NCBI GenBank assembly: GCA_009746045.1 | Contig: RPFO01000406.1 | Span: 3,467,701-3,531,700 of the forward strand | Direction: 5' to 3' | Origin: Mesostigma viride | Taxonomy: Eukaryota > Streptophyta > Mesostigmatophyceae > Mesostigmatales > Mesostigmataceae | DNA length: 64,000 nucleotides | Shown here: piece after piece, positions 25,369 to 37,970 of the stretch | Layout of the letters: every line of letters starts with the position of its first letter | Numbering within the stretch: the stretch's first letter is position 1 | Made by a program: the position numbers and the translations under genes | The notes under the pieces: model-generated | What the model was told of the DNA's origin: nothing | The model's input: only the letters and a program-made list of their open reading frames with translations | Databases searched by the model: none

Positions 25369-26990
25369 GCGCCCCCAACGCCGCCATTTTTGCGGGCTTT
25401 GCGGCCCGTGCCCCGTTGCTGGCGGCCCGGCACCTGCCGGTCATGCCCCGCCGCCGCCCCGGCCCACTCTACCGCCAGGACCCCAAGGTCTTGGCCGCCC
25501 GGCACCGCCTCAAGCGTAACCGGGACCCGCTGCAGCAACCGGTGCTCAAGGCCGCCCTCGTGGAGGCCTACGAGCACGCTCAGGATGCGGAGGCGGCCCA
25601 GTGCATCGCCGATGCCAAGGCCTGCCAAGCTCGCAACCAGGGCAAGGACATGTGGTACCACCTCGACCGGCTCGGCGGCCGGCGGCAGCGCACCCCGGTG
25701 GAGCACACGGGGGACGGCACGGCGCCGGTAATGAGCCTTGACCGCTGGTTGGCCCACAATGTTTCCTTGACCGGTGGGGCTCGCGCCCCCCCCCCGCCGC
25801 TTCACCCCGAGACGGCCGCCCGCCTTGGGGACGCCGGACCCCCGCCGCCGCCAGCGCCCCCTTCCTCGGCCGCGGACTACCAAGTCCCCGCCTTGCAGGA
25901 GGGCTGCCTTGCCACTGACGGCGTCGTCCACCCCTTCACTTTGAAGGAATTGGACGGCGCCCTTGCTCACCTACGGTACGATGCGGCGGTCGGTGCCGAC
26001 CACCTTTCTGCTGAGCTGCTGAAGACCCCTGACCTAGCGGTTAGGGATCTTCTGCTGGCGTTCTGTAACCGTGTCCTGCTCTCTGACGAGCCTCCGCCTG
26101 CTGAGTGGCAGACGGCCATCCGCGTCATGCTGTACAAGAAGGGCTCTGCTGCTGACCCCGGTAACTACCGGGGTGTCTGCCTCCAGAGCGCCGCGCTGAA
26201 GGTCTTCATGCGCATGATGCTGCACAGGCTCCGCGCCGCGCTGGACCCACACCTGGGTGAGTCTCAGATGGGTTTTCGTCGTGGTCGTAACACTGTCATG
26301 GCTGTGTTTGTCAAGCGCCGGTTGATGGAGGAGGTGCGTCGCCTTCCCCCTGACAGTTTGCCGCTGGTCTTCATTTTTGTTGACTATATCAAGGCCTTTG
26401 ACACGGTCCTCTGGGAAGCTCTTTGGGCCATCCTAGCTCTGGACCGAGTGCCACCAGCGTTTCAGTATTGCTGCCATTCGCCGACTGTATGAGGGCTCAC
26501 AGGCAGTAGTGCGGACTGCGGAAGGCACCACCCCACCATTCCCCCTTCACCACGGGGTGTGGCAAGGTTGTGTCCTGTCTCCATACCTGTTCATTATTGT
26601 CGTGGACCACGTCATGCGCCAGGCACGTGCGCGCTTTACTGAGCACTCTTAAGGGGTTCGAGCCAGGCTTGGACATCCTTAACGAGCGTGGGCACGGCGG
26701 GGTTAGCACGGGTTACCGCCTGGCTGACCTGATTTATGCGGACGACACCACCCTCATCGCGCGCCCCGAGCACATTCAGACCTGGCTGGACTGTCTGGGC
26801 CTGGAGGCGAGGGCGGTGGGGTTGGAGATTAGTGTCAAAACTGAGGCGATGGTGATTGGGGCCTCCAGTCGCCCACCGCTGCCGCGCCTGCTCGACGGGA
26901 CGGAGGTCCCATTCCGCGACCGCTTCAAGCTGTTGGGGAGTTGTCGCGTCCGTGATCTATCACGTCCGCAATTCAGATTTTAGCGTAATT
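25369..26990 (+). pseudogene. LINE reverse transcriptase segment
   Basis: PAEWQTAIRVMLYKKGSAAD, NYRGVCLQSA, ESQMGFRRGRNTV, FIFVDYIKAFDTV (first catalytic Asp), a shift near 26455, then GVWQGCVLSPYLF and LADLIYADDTTLIA (catalytic YADD near 26734). A second shift or stop near 26650 lies between these blocks. The reading ends at RFKLLG where the transposon at 26942 begins. Confidence 0.92.
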
Positions 26991-28047
26991 CTGACGTCCG
27001 CAGCCTTGTGCGGGTTGCTATACCGCGGCCCGGTACTGACGCCGCGGATCTCAATTGTACTCACGCGCCAAGTCCGCTGAATTTGCTGACGGAACTTTTG
27101 GGCGGACCTGAATTTCACTGACATTCGTCACAAGGGCAGTTTGCCGAATGCTGGTACGCAGCAAGCCGGCGAGGCACTGAGCAGATGTGCAATTTCAGGA
27201 TTTCAACGTGGGACACCAGACACAAATGCAAGGAAGCCCCAGGCGGTGCCTGGCATAGCCGATAGATTTGCCCTTGTATATTTGTGTTCGCTTGACAGAT
27301 AAAGCTTGAAGTTTAGCTTGTCGGAAATTAGACAATGTTATGATTGGCTGATGTCTAAAGTGGCGTAGTGGCGCCAGCCGCCAGGCTTGAGCTTTGAGCA
27401 GTATAGAAGGATGAGCAACGAACCATGGTGGTCGTTGTTCGTCCGTTTCTCTCCCTCACAACTGGTTTGTTGTCTTCATGGGGTGAAATAGTTCGAGCAG
27501 CCCGGAGCAGCCCCCGTGAGTGGTTGCATGCAGTCAGTTGCCATGAGGATGGACTGACGGATATGACAATGTATTGGTTTTGTTAAGAATGTGTGTAAGA
27601 CTGAGAACGAGACAAGGGACAGGGCCTTCGGGCACCCTGGTCGTCGTTGGCAAGAATGCCAGTAGGAACTAGGTCGGGAACACACGCGCACTGCCGCCAC
27701 AAGGGGCCTGCAGTGGCGTCAACCAAGGGACCTCACAGCTGCTCTTATAACTACAACATTACAACTCGACACTCTTTGTAATTCGTCATGTATCTCATTG
27801 GAATTGAAATGTCTTTTGGTTGCTTTAATGATAAAGCATGGTCTCAAGAATCGGCTGGTTGGGCCGGATTGCCTGTCATGAAGGTGGCGGTGCCATAAAG
27901 GACCGCACCTTTCATTCTCATTTTAAACGGACGAACAACATACATAACAGGAGGTGGCATATCACACACATGATTACTGCTGATAGTGGATGCATTCCAA
28001 GTAGCGGTAATGACCAGTCCAGGATGATATGGCACGCAAACGCGACA
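26942..28047. mobile_element. 1.1-kb terminal-inverted-repeat element nested in the LINE, TSD GAGT
   Basis: Ends TGTCGCGTCCG and CGCAAACGCGACA are imperfect inverted repeats. GAGT at 26938-26941 and 28048-28051 is the likely target duplication. Removing the insert rejoins RFKLLGSW to the RT tail. No transposase is visible. The inside has a TGTAA near 27776. Confidence 0.75.
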
Positions 28048-28715
28048 GAGTTGGCTTCCTGACACAGTCTGCCGACGATGTGGACACCTGCATCGGCCTT
28101 TCCTGGGCCAAGCTCCGTTCGCTCAACACCTACTGGCGCTCCAAGGGCCTGGACGAGCACCGCAAGCGCATGCTCTTCAAGGTCCTCGTCCTCACGGTGC
28201 TCACGTATGGCGCCGAGGCATGGACACTCACGGCAACACTGGCAGCCAAGCTAGACGGCACGGTAACCAGGATGCTCCGACAGGTCCTGAATGTCGGGTT
28301 TTCTCAGCGTAGGTCATTAGAGTCTTTGTATCACGGTATGCCGCGTATTTCGGACGAGATTAGGCAGCGTAGGATAGCATTTGTAGGACATCTTGCTCGC
28401 ACCAGCCAGGTCGACACCGCCCTTGGTCTGGCCGGTCCCCAGCGGCTCGGCCAACCGGAGCGGCACATTTTGACCTGGCCTGGCCCCAAGAACACTCCTA
28501 AAAAGGTAGGGAAACATGCCATGACCTATACCCAGATGTTGCTGGACGACCTAGTGGTCCCAGCCCAGTTTGAGTACCGCATCCACTCTCTCTCCCGTCT
28601 TTGGACTGCCATGCAGGACAAGACGCGGTGGAAGAAGATTGTCAAGGCGCACACGCCAGCCCCTGTGGGCAAGCCGCCTCCCCCCAAAAGGAGGAGCCGT
28701 TTTGATGAGTAGCGT
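28048..28715 (+). pseudogene. LINE C-terminal domain after the nested insertion
   Basis: DVDTCIGLSWAKLRSLNTYW, LTVLTYGAEAWTL, LDGTVTRMLRQVLNV, QRRIAFVGHLARTSQVDT, DKTRWKKIVKAH, then a basic tail and stop TAG. These are the usual blocks after the RT thumb in this LINE group. The ATG at 28029 lies inside the nested element and is fortuitous. Confidence 0.88.
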
Positions 28716-28860
28716 AGATAGGCTTTTCTAGACTAGATATAGCTTAGAGTTAGGTTAGTTCGATTACGCGGCTTCCTCCACCCCACCCATCCAACCTGGA
28801 ATATGTGCTACATGATCTCCCAACGGAGACATGTTATAATTTAATTTAATTTAATTTAGG

Positions 28861-30797
28861 GACGAAGGTGATGCATAGGTTTGGGGGGGTTATTCGCCAT
28901 AGCTTGGTAATTAAAACAAAGGCAAACATTAATTACAACGTGCATTGAGAAGGTATCACGTGACTTTGGCGGGAAACTTTCACTTGCGCGCGCGCGTAAC
29001 AAGATATGGCTGCCAACGTGCCGTTATCAGGGAAATTTTGCGTCTCGCGGCTAGAAACGGTTTAGAATGTTGCTCAGAATGATGATGCGTGATTTTCGTA
29101 GGTCAGGCATGGCCAGATTTTTAGGATTGGAAAAATACAGGTACGAAAATACTGCCTTCTTGGTCGTCAGTGGCAGACAACTCATCGCCTATCATATGTC
29201 GATTTTCTCCTTATGGCCGGGCAGTCTCAGTGCGCCAGCCCGAGTGATCCAGGTATGCTACGGGATGTCCGCTGCAGCGTTTGCTGAGAATGCGGACGCG
29301 TTTATCGGTCATCTTTGAACGAAACATCAACCTGGTAATCATAAAGGATGCATGCATGATGTGGCTATTGCGGCCTATGCCCGTAGAGCAACGGTATGTG
29401 TGAGTTATGGTGGTCCCGACCAGCGGACCCCGGGCAGGACATGAACGAGCAGGGTACGACAACGTATTTGCGTGTTGTTTGCAGCGGAATTCGTCTCCCA
29501 TGCATTATATGACGATTTTATCTTTGCATATTTCAGCAAGCTTTCATGCCTGTTGTAGAGCTCTAGTGGTATCAGCCCTGAAAGTGCCCAGTTTATGGCA
29601 TATCTTTGGAGTGTATCATTCCGTTAGTGCAGGTAGGCAACGTGTTTGTATTCCAGCACTTTTGGCAGCATTTTATAGCTTGTTGTAATGCATTATCGTG
29701 TTGCATGTCATAGATAGCTGTTTACACGCGCGTAATTAACCCACACACACATATATGAGCACGTTATGTAGAGGTAATGGGTTATCCGGGTGGTCTGACC
29801 CTAGGAAACCCCCATTGGACTATCCAACTAAGTTGTCCAATGTTGGTATTGAGGTTCCCTCCCCTCCCTGGGAAAAAAAGTGGGGGGTAGACTTTTCCTT
29901 GGGGAAAAAAGATCGCCTTTTGTGAGTCTTTTGGCCAACTTTGAGTAGAGCTATCATCCAAATGCTTTGATAAAGCCATGGTATTATTGCATGTTCTGAA
30001 AGCCCTTGAAGTGTAGATACTCCTAGCATCTTGGACTCTTGGTTGGGGGTATTTGGAGTTGTGGCCTATGAGTTATGATTTTTCTCATTTTCATCAGGGG
30101 TATGAAAGTGCCAAAAATGGGTCAGCGGACTATGGGTCCGTTACTTACTCAATTAATCAATGAGTCATACCTCATGCTTCATTACCCACTCAGTTTCTAT
30201 AGTGACAGGGTTGCAGGTACCACGGCCCGAATCACTATGCTTACCAAATTCGGTAACATGGGGAGCCCCCACCGATTGTAGAGTGGTAAGGCCAAATATG
30301 GAGGGATAAGAACATGGAGATTTATATAACCTAGATCATTAGCTAGCACATGGAACACTACTATACCTACAATACACATGACATGACGCCACCATAGCTA
30401 ACATGCCTGGGCAACATGATCGACATAAAGGCAGGTGTTTGGTCAGTTAGCTCTTCAGTTTATAGCTCCACACATTGCTGAACTCTCACGGATAAATTTG
30501 TAGCAGTGTCGGCCCGCACGCCTAGTCAACGCCGGCATGAATAATCAGGACTGGCACCTCGGATGATGGCCAACGCTGAGATGTCCGCTGTCTGCGTCAA
30601 CACAATCAGACATGCAAGGAAGGCAAAAACTCAACCTAGAAATGACCAACACGCGTGTGCACTCACACACACATGCACGCACACAAAGGAATGTCAAGCT
30701 ATGGGCGAAACATGCTTCATTCTTTTAGCCTATTCTGTTAATTAACTTGCATGCAAATGTACATGCAAAAAAAAAACTTGGGTGAGAGAGAGGATGC
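28861..30797. other. no gene recognised; E2F-like and G-box-like sites, dispersed repeat
   Basis: TTTGGCGGGAAA (28965-28976, the E2F/DP consensus) and CACGTG (28958-28963) sit 5' of an ATG in good context (29006), but its frame closes after 19 codons. A minus-strand-neutral repeat at 30197-30285 resembles 15887-15985. The rest is unique low-information sequence. Confidence 0.4.
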
Positions 30798-31071
30798 AGG
30801 GAGGGAGGGAGGGAGGGAGGGAGGGAGGGAGGGAGGGAGGGAGGGAGGGAGGGAGGGAGGGAGGGAGGGAGGGAGGGAGGGAGGGAGGGAGGGAGGGAGG
30901 GAGGGAGGGAGGGAGGGAGGGAGGGAGGGAGGGAGGGAGGGAGGGAGGGAGGGAGGGAGGGAGGGAGGCAGGGAGGGAGGGAGGCAGGGAGGGAGGGAGG
31001 GAGGGAGGGAGGGAGGGAGGGAGGGAGGGAGGGAGGGAGGGAGGGAGGGAGGGAGGGAGGGAGGGAGGGAG
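30798..31071 (+). repeat. (GGGA)n tetranucleotide tract
   Basis: About 68 GGGA units, two of them with GGCA. Strong purine strand asymmetry. Confidence 0.97.
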
Positions 31072-31101
31072 CCCTATCCCATGCCCTGCCACCCTATGCA
31101 A

Positions 31102-31415
31102 CCCACGCCCACGCCCACGCCCGCGCCCATGCCAATGCCCACGCCCACGCCCACGCCCACGCCTATGCCCACGACTATGCCCACGCCCACGCCCATGCCC
31201 ACGCCCACGCCCACGCCCATGCCCATGCCCACGCCCACGCCCACGCCCACGCCCACGCCCATGCCCATGCCCACGCCCACGCCCACGCCCACGTCCACGC
31301 CCACGCCCACGCCCACGCCCACGCCCACGCCCACGCCCACGCCCACGCCCACGCCCACGCCCACGCCCACGCCCACGCCCACGCCCACGCCCACGCCCAC
31401 GCCCACGCCCACGCC
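31102..31415 (+). repeat. (CCCACG)n hexanucleotide tract
   Basis: About 51 hexamers with CCCATG variants; the 3' half is nearly pure. It lies only 30 nt from the GGGA tract with the G-rich strand switched, so a GGGA strand faces a CCCACG strand. Confidence 0.96.
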
Positions 31416-31499
31416 ACAAATAACGTTGTTGTGATCCAAATAACCATGCAGGTTATTGTTATGCATAATAACCATGATGTCAAATAATCAACTGTGGCA

Positions 31500-32410
31500 T
31501 TGCGTTTTACCTCCATCACGTACGCTTTGCCAGCTTGAGCTCCAGTACAAGCCGCCGCTGTCGACAGCCGCTTGGTTCACACTTGAACTGTAGGGATACC
31601 TTCAACGCTTCGGTAGGTGACAAAATACCTTTTGCCTGATCCTTAGCCACAAGTGTTGACCGTTGGCTTCGTGCTCCAAACCCCGACCCGATGCTTGCCT
31701 CATCGGCAGCAGCTTTTTGCAGTAAGTCCTTGTAATAGGCTTCGGTTTCTCAGCCTACAGATTCTTAGGGTCGAGTGCACGTTAACAGCACGCTATTGAC
31801 CGAGTACAGCGGGGTGGTGCCGAACATCTCGAGTGCATCCCCTGGTTGCAGGCTTATTAACCGGCCACTGCCCTTTCTCTACTCACATGCGCCACCAAGC
31901 CCCATGGCATGGCGTTAAAATCTCCAGCAAAAATACTGGAATCTAGAAAGTAAGGTAGTAAGCTCTTCAATAATTACCCGCATTACTTCTTGCTAGTTAC
32001 GTGGGTCGAAAGTCACATCAACAAGACATATTGGATGGCAGACCGCAGGCATCCCCCCCCCACTTATTATGCATCACCACATGCCCTACAACGAGAAGAA
32101 CACCGCCTGAACCTGATAAGCGGGTTACGATCACAAAAGCGGAAAGGAATCATTAGTTTGATCACATTGCAGTGACACTAGGCGCAGGGGGTGTGATAAC
32201 TTCGGCTCATAATGTGAACATCGATCGGGAACGGGCCGATAAGGCTGCGTCTTCTCAACGCACATGCTATGCCGGGCGAGGAATGTGATGACGAGTACGG
32301 GCTGGCAAGTGGGGTTGTTCAGCAAGGCGAAACAAGTCTTCTTGTTATTATGCGCCACTTGAACAGGAACCCAAATAAGGGTTTTGTGGGCGCAACGCCT
32401 CACCTAAGGC
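31500..32410 (-). pseudogene. decayed coding fragment with GDFNA motif (endonuclease-like)
   Basis: Read on the minus strand, several frames keep coding character: 32403-32131 (HKTLIWVPVQVAHNNKKTCF, QPVLVITFLARHS), then VDVTFDPRN, then IFAGDFNAMPWGLVAHVS near 31900, then FGTTPLYSVNSVLLTC, then EAYYKDLLQKAAADEASIGS near 31700. GDFNA.PWG is typical of APE-type endonucleases of LINEs. Frameshifts and stops show it is dead. It could instead be a fragment of another exo/endonuclease family gene. Confidence 0.5.
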
Positions 32411-35400
32411 AGACATCCAAACGATGCCGTTGACCAACCGCTAGGGAAATCGCGAGAAGGGCCACCAGCACACCCTGCCTGCTGCTGTTCAATCAAGCAG
32501 CAAATTAAATGCTGCCGGGACGGGCCGGCCGGCGCGGCCATGAAGAAATCTGCGAATCATGAGCTCGTTGTTGCAGTGGATGTCAACAGCCGGCTCCCCC
32601 CCGCTTCGAGCACGAAAGGCGAACGGGAATTTGAAAGCAAAAGATGACGGTCACACATAGCAAACCTACCCGCCCCTGCGCATGCGCAGCTTACAAGATT
32701 TATTACAGGAAGTACTGATCTTATAAATTACAACATATTTCGCCTTTTCGTCGTGCCGATTCAGATGTTGCACACAGCGGTAACTGAAGCCAGTCATCTA
32801 GTTACAAGAAGCGTGAAGAGGAATAACTGTAGAGCATGCCACGATCTTGAGTGCCAGCGAGCTCGAGTCTGGCGAGTAGCATCACAATTCAACGATGTCC
32901 TCCATGGTCGTGACTCGTGACTCGTCGCTCCAACTTGAGAAATTTGTTATCTAGGTAAAACCTGTCACAGCTGTTTTTAATTTACGCGCCAAAGCTCGCG
33001 CCAAACATGGACACAGGCGCGTAGGGCCGTAGGCTGGCGCGCAACTCCTCGTCGGCGCAGCGCTTTGGGTACTGAAACTGCAAGTGCGGTACTGCGCCGG
33101 ACCTCCGCACTCGCCCCCGCACAACAGTTTTCTTCATCCTGGCCCGAATAGGAGCTTCCCCCTGCCGTAACTGCGGGGAAAAGATCAACTTGACAACTCA
33201 GTCACAACTCAACTCAACACAACTCAACTCAACTCCACTGCTGTAACTCACAAACATCTGGCACTTTTTCACAGAGCTCTGAAGAGAAGGTTTGCAAAAT
33301 AAGATTTGATGCCATTATACCTAGTACAAATCGGATATTATAGTCATCATTCTCGGACGGCGTACCGTCGCGACCGGCGGAATGAGGGTGTCGCTTCGTG
33401 TAATCGTGACACCGGAAGGTCAAAAGTACGGTTCAGTCGGCCACACAGCCAATCCGAAGGTTGGGCAAGGAGCCCCTCGGATTGCTGGCGTCAGCGGCAG
33501 TAAATGCGCGCCATAGGCGCAGCAGGGCGCAGCTGGCAGTAAATGCGCAGCTTGAGGACAGCCTGGAAATCCTGAGCCACAAACGTCACACCACACGTGG
33601 TTTGCGGTTATGTCATGGTTCGCAAGGGCGCAGCTGGAAGACAGGTCCAGTTACCTATAAAAGGGCCCAGCCGAATGCTGCGCAACAGTCAACGACGTCA
33701 CACGCCTGGCGGTCTTTGGCAGGTAAAATACCATGGTATGGAGACTGGAGCAACCCCACCAGGCCACCACGTAACAGCGTCAATCATTACATATTTATTG
33801 GATATACTGTAGGCCTGCCGGCCACACTAGGTGAATTAATCGCACAACTCGAGCAGATAATTGGGGCGGCAAGCAGCCGTCCCCATTTTTCTTTAAGTAA
33901 TTAGCTGCACGTCGAGGAAAAATGGGGGCAGTCGAAAGGTTTTCAGACACGTCATGGCACACGTCATGGCGTATTCAGGGGAGGCGGTCAGCTGCAAGAT
34001 ACGGCCGTGCGGTTAATTCCATGCGGCTATACTTGGCCTTAATGGTAGCAGCGCTAGCTGCGATCGCGCGACCAGCTGTATCGCCGCATCGTACTCGCTG
34101 CAGGTCAATATTGCTGCAGATCGATCGTCACGGAAATGGTGGCCATGGCGCCGGCGCCGCGGTACTTAATGCAGGGCGCTCATCAGGCGCTATGTCTGCT
34201 AGCGCAGGCGGAGGTAATGATCATGATCAGTTATATATACCATCGTGATACCCATGCAGCTGGCTTAATTTGAAGGCGCATGCATGCGCAGGCTATTAGT
34301 AAAGGTCCGGGAATATCGGAATATCGATCGGAGTATATACTGTACGTAAGATCATTATATATGTGTATAGCATATATATTGATAATCATATTGATTAATT
34401 AATAATTAATAAGCAGGTGACAGCTGCATGCGCTGCGTCACGTGGGTGCCAATACAGAGCAAAGGAACCTTCAACCCATATCAATAATATTGATATATAC
34501 ATATATCAGAGAAGGACAGATCAAGAACTCCTGAATTCGAAACGAACGTCATGTTTGATTATCGCCGGACCTTTGATCGATTGTATATAGATGTTGGGTG
34601 GTGATCATACATGTGTCTTTATTGATTGTCTTTTAATTTATCATATATTATATATTTATCACGTGTAAATGAAAAGCTGAGCATGCGCCAGCCGGCGACG
34701 TGCCGATACCGGGCAGGGCGCGCACGGTGCGCGATCGAATTAGGCTGCATTACAGGGTTAGTTACCTGCGGATCATTTAATTTTGCTGCGGACTATGCGT
34801 TTTCCAGTGTCTGGCGGCTGGGTATACAATTGATTTACGATCTATGCAGTGATGAGGTTGATAATATTTCTAGATCTATACGTGTATTAATGGCGCGCAG
34901 CAAGCTTTTCGTCGTCATTTTAACGCTTTTGAAGACATTCCTGCCGGTCAGAAAACTCGCCAAGGTACGCCGCCTGCACGGGCAGTTAATAAATGGGCGG
35001 GTTTGAAAATTTCTATTACTTCATACTTGACGTGTGAATGAAGTACAGCCTAGGAATTGCATGTTTTTTACGTCTGGGTTTTGTTAGTTCCCGCAAGTAA
35101 GTACATCTTGTTTGCTGAAGTTCAATTTTATACGCAATTATTACGTCGGGAACTTTTTTTTTTTGTTTTTTTGGCGAGCTGCAGCCCCTAGTAGTCCACT
35201 ATACCCTGGATTTACCTTTTTTTTTTCTTTGCTCGTGTCATGAGATTGTCCGCGCCAAATGTTTTAGTGTAGTGAATGCCGGCGGTGACAGTAATGGGTT
35301 ACATTAATTGCCAAGCTCTGATTGCTAAGCTTGTCATTTTCCTATGAGCACCAATATAATTGTCTCTGTTGGCAAATGGTATGGGTAACTAAGCCGGGTC

Positions 35401-35731
35401 GGAAAAATGCGCGTTGAAAAATACGTCCCTTTCATGACTATGCATCCTAGAAAAAGCGTGGCAACCTACAAGTGAAAGTAGGGAGGACGGTATGAAAGAA
35501 CAAAGATTTTTTTTCCATATTGAGAGCGTGATAGCACGACTCCTTGGTGCATACATGTATCCATGCCCGCCAGCAATTTGTGAGCAGGTGGCCCGAGTTG
35601 AGGCTGCAAGCAAATGGCACGATGTTGTTGCTGCGAGTGAGGCATTAGCCTGACAGCAAATTATGCAGTGGGGAAGTATTTTTTCGCATGCGGGTAGTTC
35701 ATTTAACACGTCGTAGGTAACCCTACCTATT
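32411..35731. other. 3.3 kb with no gene recognised
   Basis: Only short ORFs without family likeness. A CAACTCAACTC-type pentamer run lies at 33203-33237, and AT-rich TATATA stretches at 34320-34510. Confidence 0.45.
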
Positions 35732-37433
35732 TTTAGGACTGAGTTGAACTCAGTCCTAAATTTAGGACTGAGTTTTTGGGTTTCGTAGAAAATTCGCCCC
35801 GGTCAGAGAGTTGAACAAAAAAATTCTCTCAAAATTGATTCAAATAGTACGTGAAAAGACCTTTCTTGGACATATTTTTGGGATTTTTTTTTTATTTTGT
35901 TTGGGCGGCTAAATATGCGGTCAAAGTACAGGTGGTAAGGGTACTTTTTTCACGCAAAACGTGAGTTCCGGAAATGCACTGGCCTAGCCATGCACCGACC
36001 TAGCGATTGCGGCTTGCGCCCATGCATGCAGTTTACGTTTGCGGACGATTTAGCTTGTCAAACTCAGGAAATAGATTTCTTATGTCTTAAAGATGACACA
36101 GGCAAATTTTTAGCTCGCGGGGATGCGATTTACCAGGTGTCAGCACTGCTCTTGGTGGAAAAAATTGCGATCAGGCAGGTTGACGGAATTGATGACTAAA
36201 ACTGCTTTCCGGCGCATGCCGAAGGGTTTATATGCTTCTTTCTACTAATTATCATGAATTTTCGTAGAATAAAGTCAGTGGCTGTAAAGATTTGATTATT
36301 TCAACCACTCTGTCACGTCATGGGTTGTGTGCCGGCAAGTGTCACTTTTGCGGGCACCGCCTGGGCCAAGGTAACGCCATCCGTGAACGGTAAAGCTGAA
36401 ATATCGTTGCCTCGTCGTTTTTTGATGTTTTTGAATGAGTTTAAGCTAGCGAGGCGTTGTCAGTTTCGAGTCTTGAAGCGCTTGAATCTTGACCGTTGCC
36501 TGCCCCTCTCTAAAACCCCCTTTTTTGATGATGTTACCTGGCATTTGCCTTACCCTAGTGTAATTGTGCAGGTTTTTAGGCGCTTAATGGGTTTAAATAC
36601 CTTCATAGATGTTAGTTTTTCTTTTGCTACGTTCATTCTGCATGCTTGTGTGGCCATGGGCTGCATCAAGCGTGCTTTCGAGCTTACACTTGTGAGTGAA
36701 AAGTCTTAGTGATAAACCACTGTCATAATGTGCCAGCAAGTATGTTGGCCATGTCATGGCAAAGCAAGACAGCTTTAGCAATGTCTATTCTTGTTAGAAA
36801 CAATTGAAATATGCTCAACCTACCCATCATATTGGTGGTTAAGACTTATAATACAACCCTTTGTAGGTAGGTATCCATACCCATTCCCTACGTGCGTGCA
36901 TTGGCTCTCACACATACTAAGGTATCATATAACTGCAATATGATGATGCAAGCATGTTGTCCTATTATGCTAGAAGGGAAATGAGTTGATTGGCATGGTT
37001 GGTTGCCACGGTGGTGTGTAGTATGACCGCACTTACATGCTAGCATTTTGCTAGCAAGGCCCAGTCCTATTATAGGACTGGCAGTATTTTGTGTGTTTCA
37101 GGCAGTGCCTGTGGCCAAAGTGAGTCCATTTCTTTTCTACAGGTCAAGAACTATATTTTTTACATGCCTATATTTTTTAAACATGCATATGGAGTTTATT
37201 CAATTTTTCCCAATCGTGCTTCCGCACAAAAATGCAAAATCGCGAGTAAGGGTCCACACCCCAGTAAAATTATACATGATTTGGTCAATGTATGATTTTT
37301 TATGCATATGCCCAAGCATTAGTAGCATGATATTGAGTGCTATTATGCATATCAAACATATGGGGTACCCCCCTACCCTTACCGCTTCATGATCTCAAAG
37401 TTGGCATACTCAGTCCTATTTTTAGGACTGAGT
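35732..37433. repeat. segment bounded and marked by CAGTCCTA...TAGGACTG palindromes
   Basis: Palindromes CAGTCCTAAATTTAGGACTG (35751-35770), CAGTCCTATTATAGGACTG (37062-37080) and CAGTCCTATTTTTAGGACTG (37411-37430). An extra half copy at 35732-35745 makes a longer hairpin at the left. The 1.7 kb between the outer two could be a non-autonomous DNA element with these as ends. It holds an ORF of 129 codons (36320-36709) of unknown nature. Confidence 0.45.
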
Positions 37434-37970
37434 TTGCACGTACGACGTGTTAAATACGTCTTGGGGTTATACTTGATGCAAGGTAACCAGTCATGAGTGC
37501 TGCCAATGATGGTTTATGAAATAGCACATATTCGTATAAATGCCGGACTTAACTTTCGCTTGCGTTGAATGCAATTAGCGGAATACTTTGCATGGGTAAC
37601 CTCTGAGTGGGTGGGAAGTTTGACAAAAACAACTGATTTCTGCTTGTTACTTGCTCCAAGAACTGCCTGATCGACCCCTCCCTCGGGGGCTCAGCATGCA
37701 GTCGGCAGGCTACAGGGGATCTGGGGGCTCAAGGGCCCAGAGATCGAGCCTCTGCTGCAGCAGCCTGTGTCACACACAGTTTGTATTTTTGCACAAAGTT
37801 CGGAAACTCTTTGTTCTAGCAGAGGTCATCCAAGGTCAATCCCTCGGGATTTTGCAAACCGCACTTTGTATGAGTTTCAAGCAGCATTTTGTTGCGAGGA
37901 TCGAACATGACTGTTAGTGGCTCATGACTAACCAATACTATATGGTTAATTTTCTGACCATGATTCATGT

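Larger units (their letters stand above)
24119..28860 (+). mobile_element. APE-type non-LTR retrotransposon (LINE), near full length, frameshifted, with nested insertion
   Basis: Order: N-terminal stretch, APE endonuclease, linker, reverse transcriptase, C-terminal domain, short 3' UTR, and a (AATTT)n tail at 28836-28859. Frames change near 25368 and 26455. A 1.1-kb DNA element (26942-28047) interrupts the reading after RFKLLG, so this copy is inactive. LINEs of this kind nick the target with the endonuclease and reverse transcribe in place. The minus-strand copy at 16025-16790 is a relative. Confidence 0.92.

Noticed and set aside
26640-26670. tRNA gene suggested by GGGTTCGAGCC
   Set aside because: The B-box-like string lies within LINE reverse transcriptase coding sequence; no acceptor stem or A box.
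31102-31415. Interstitial telomere
   Set aside because: CCCACG and GGGA do not match plant or algal telomere repeats (CCCTAAA, CCCTAAAA).
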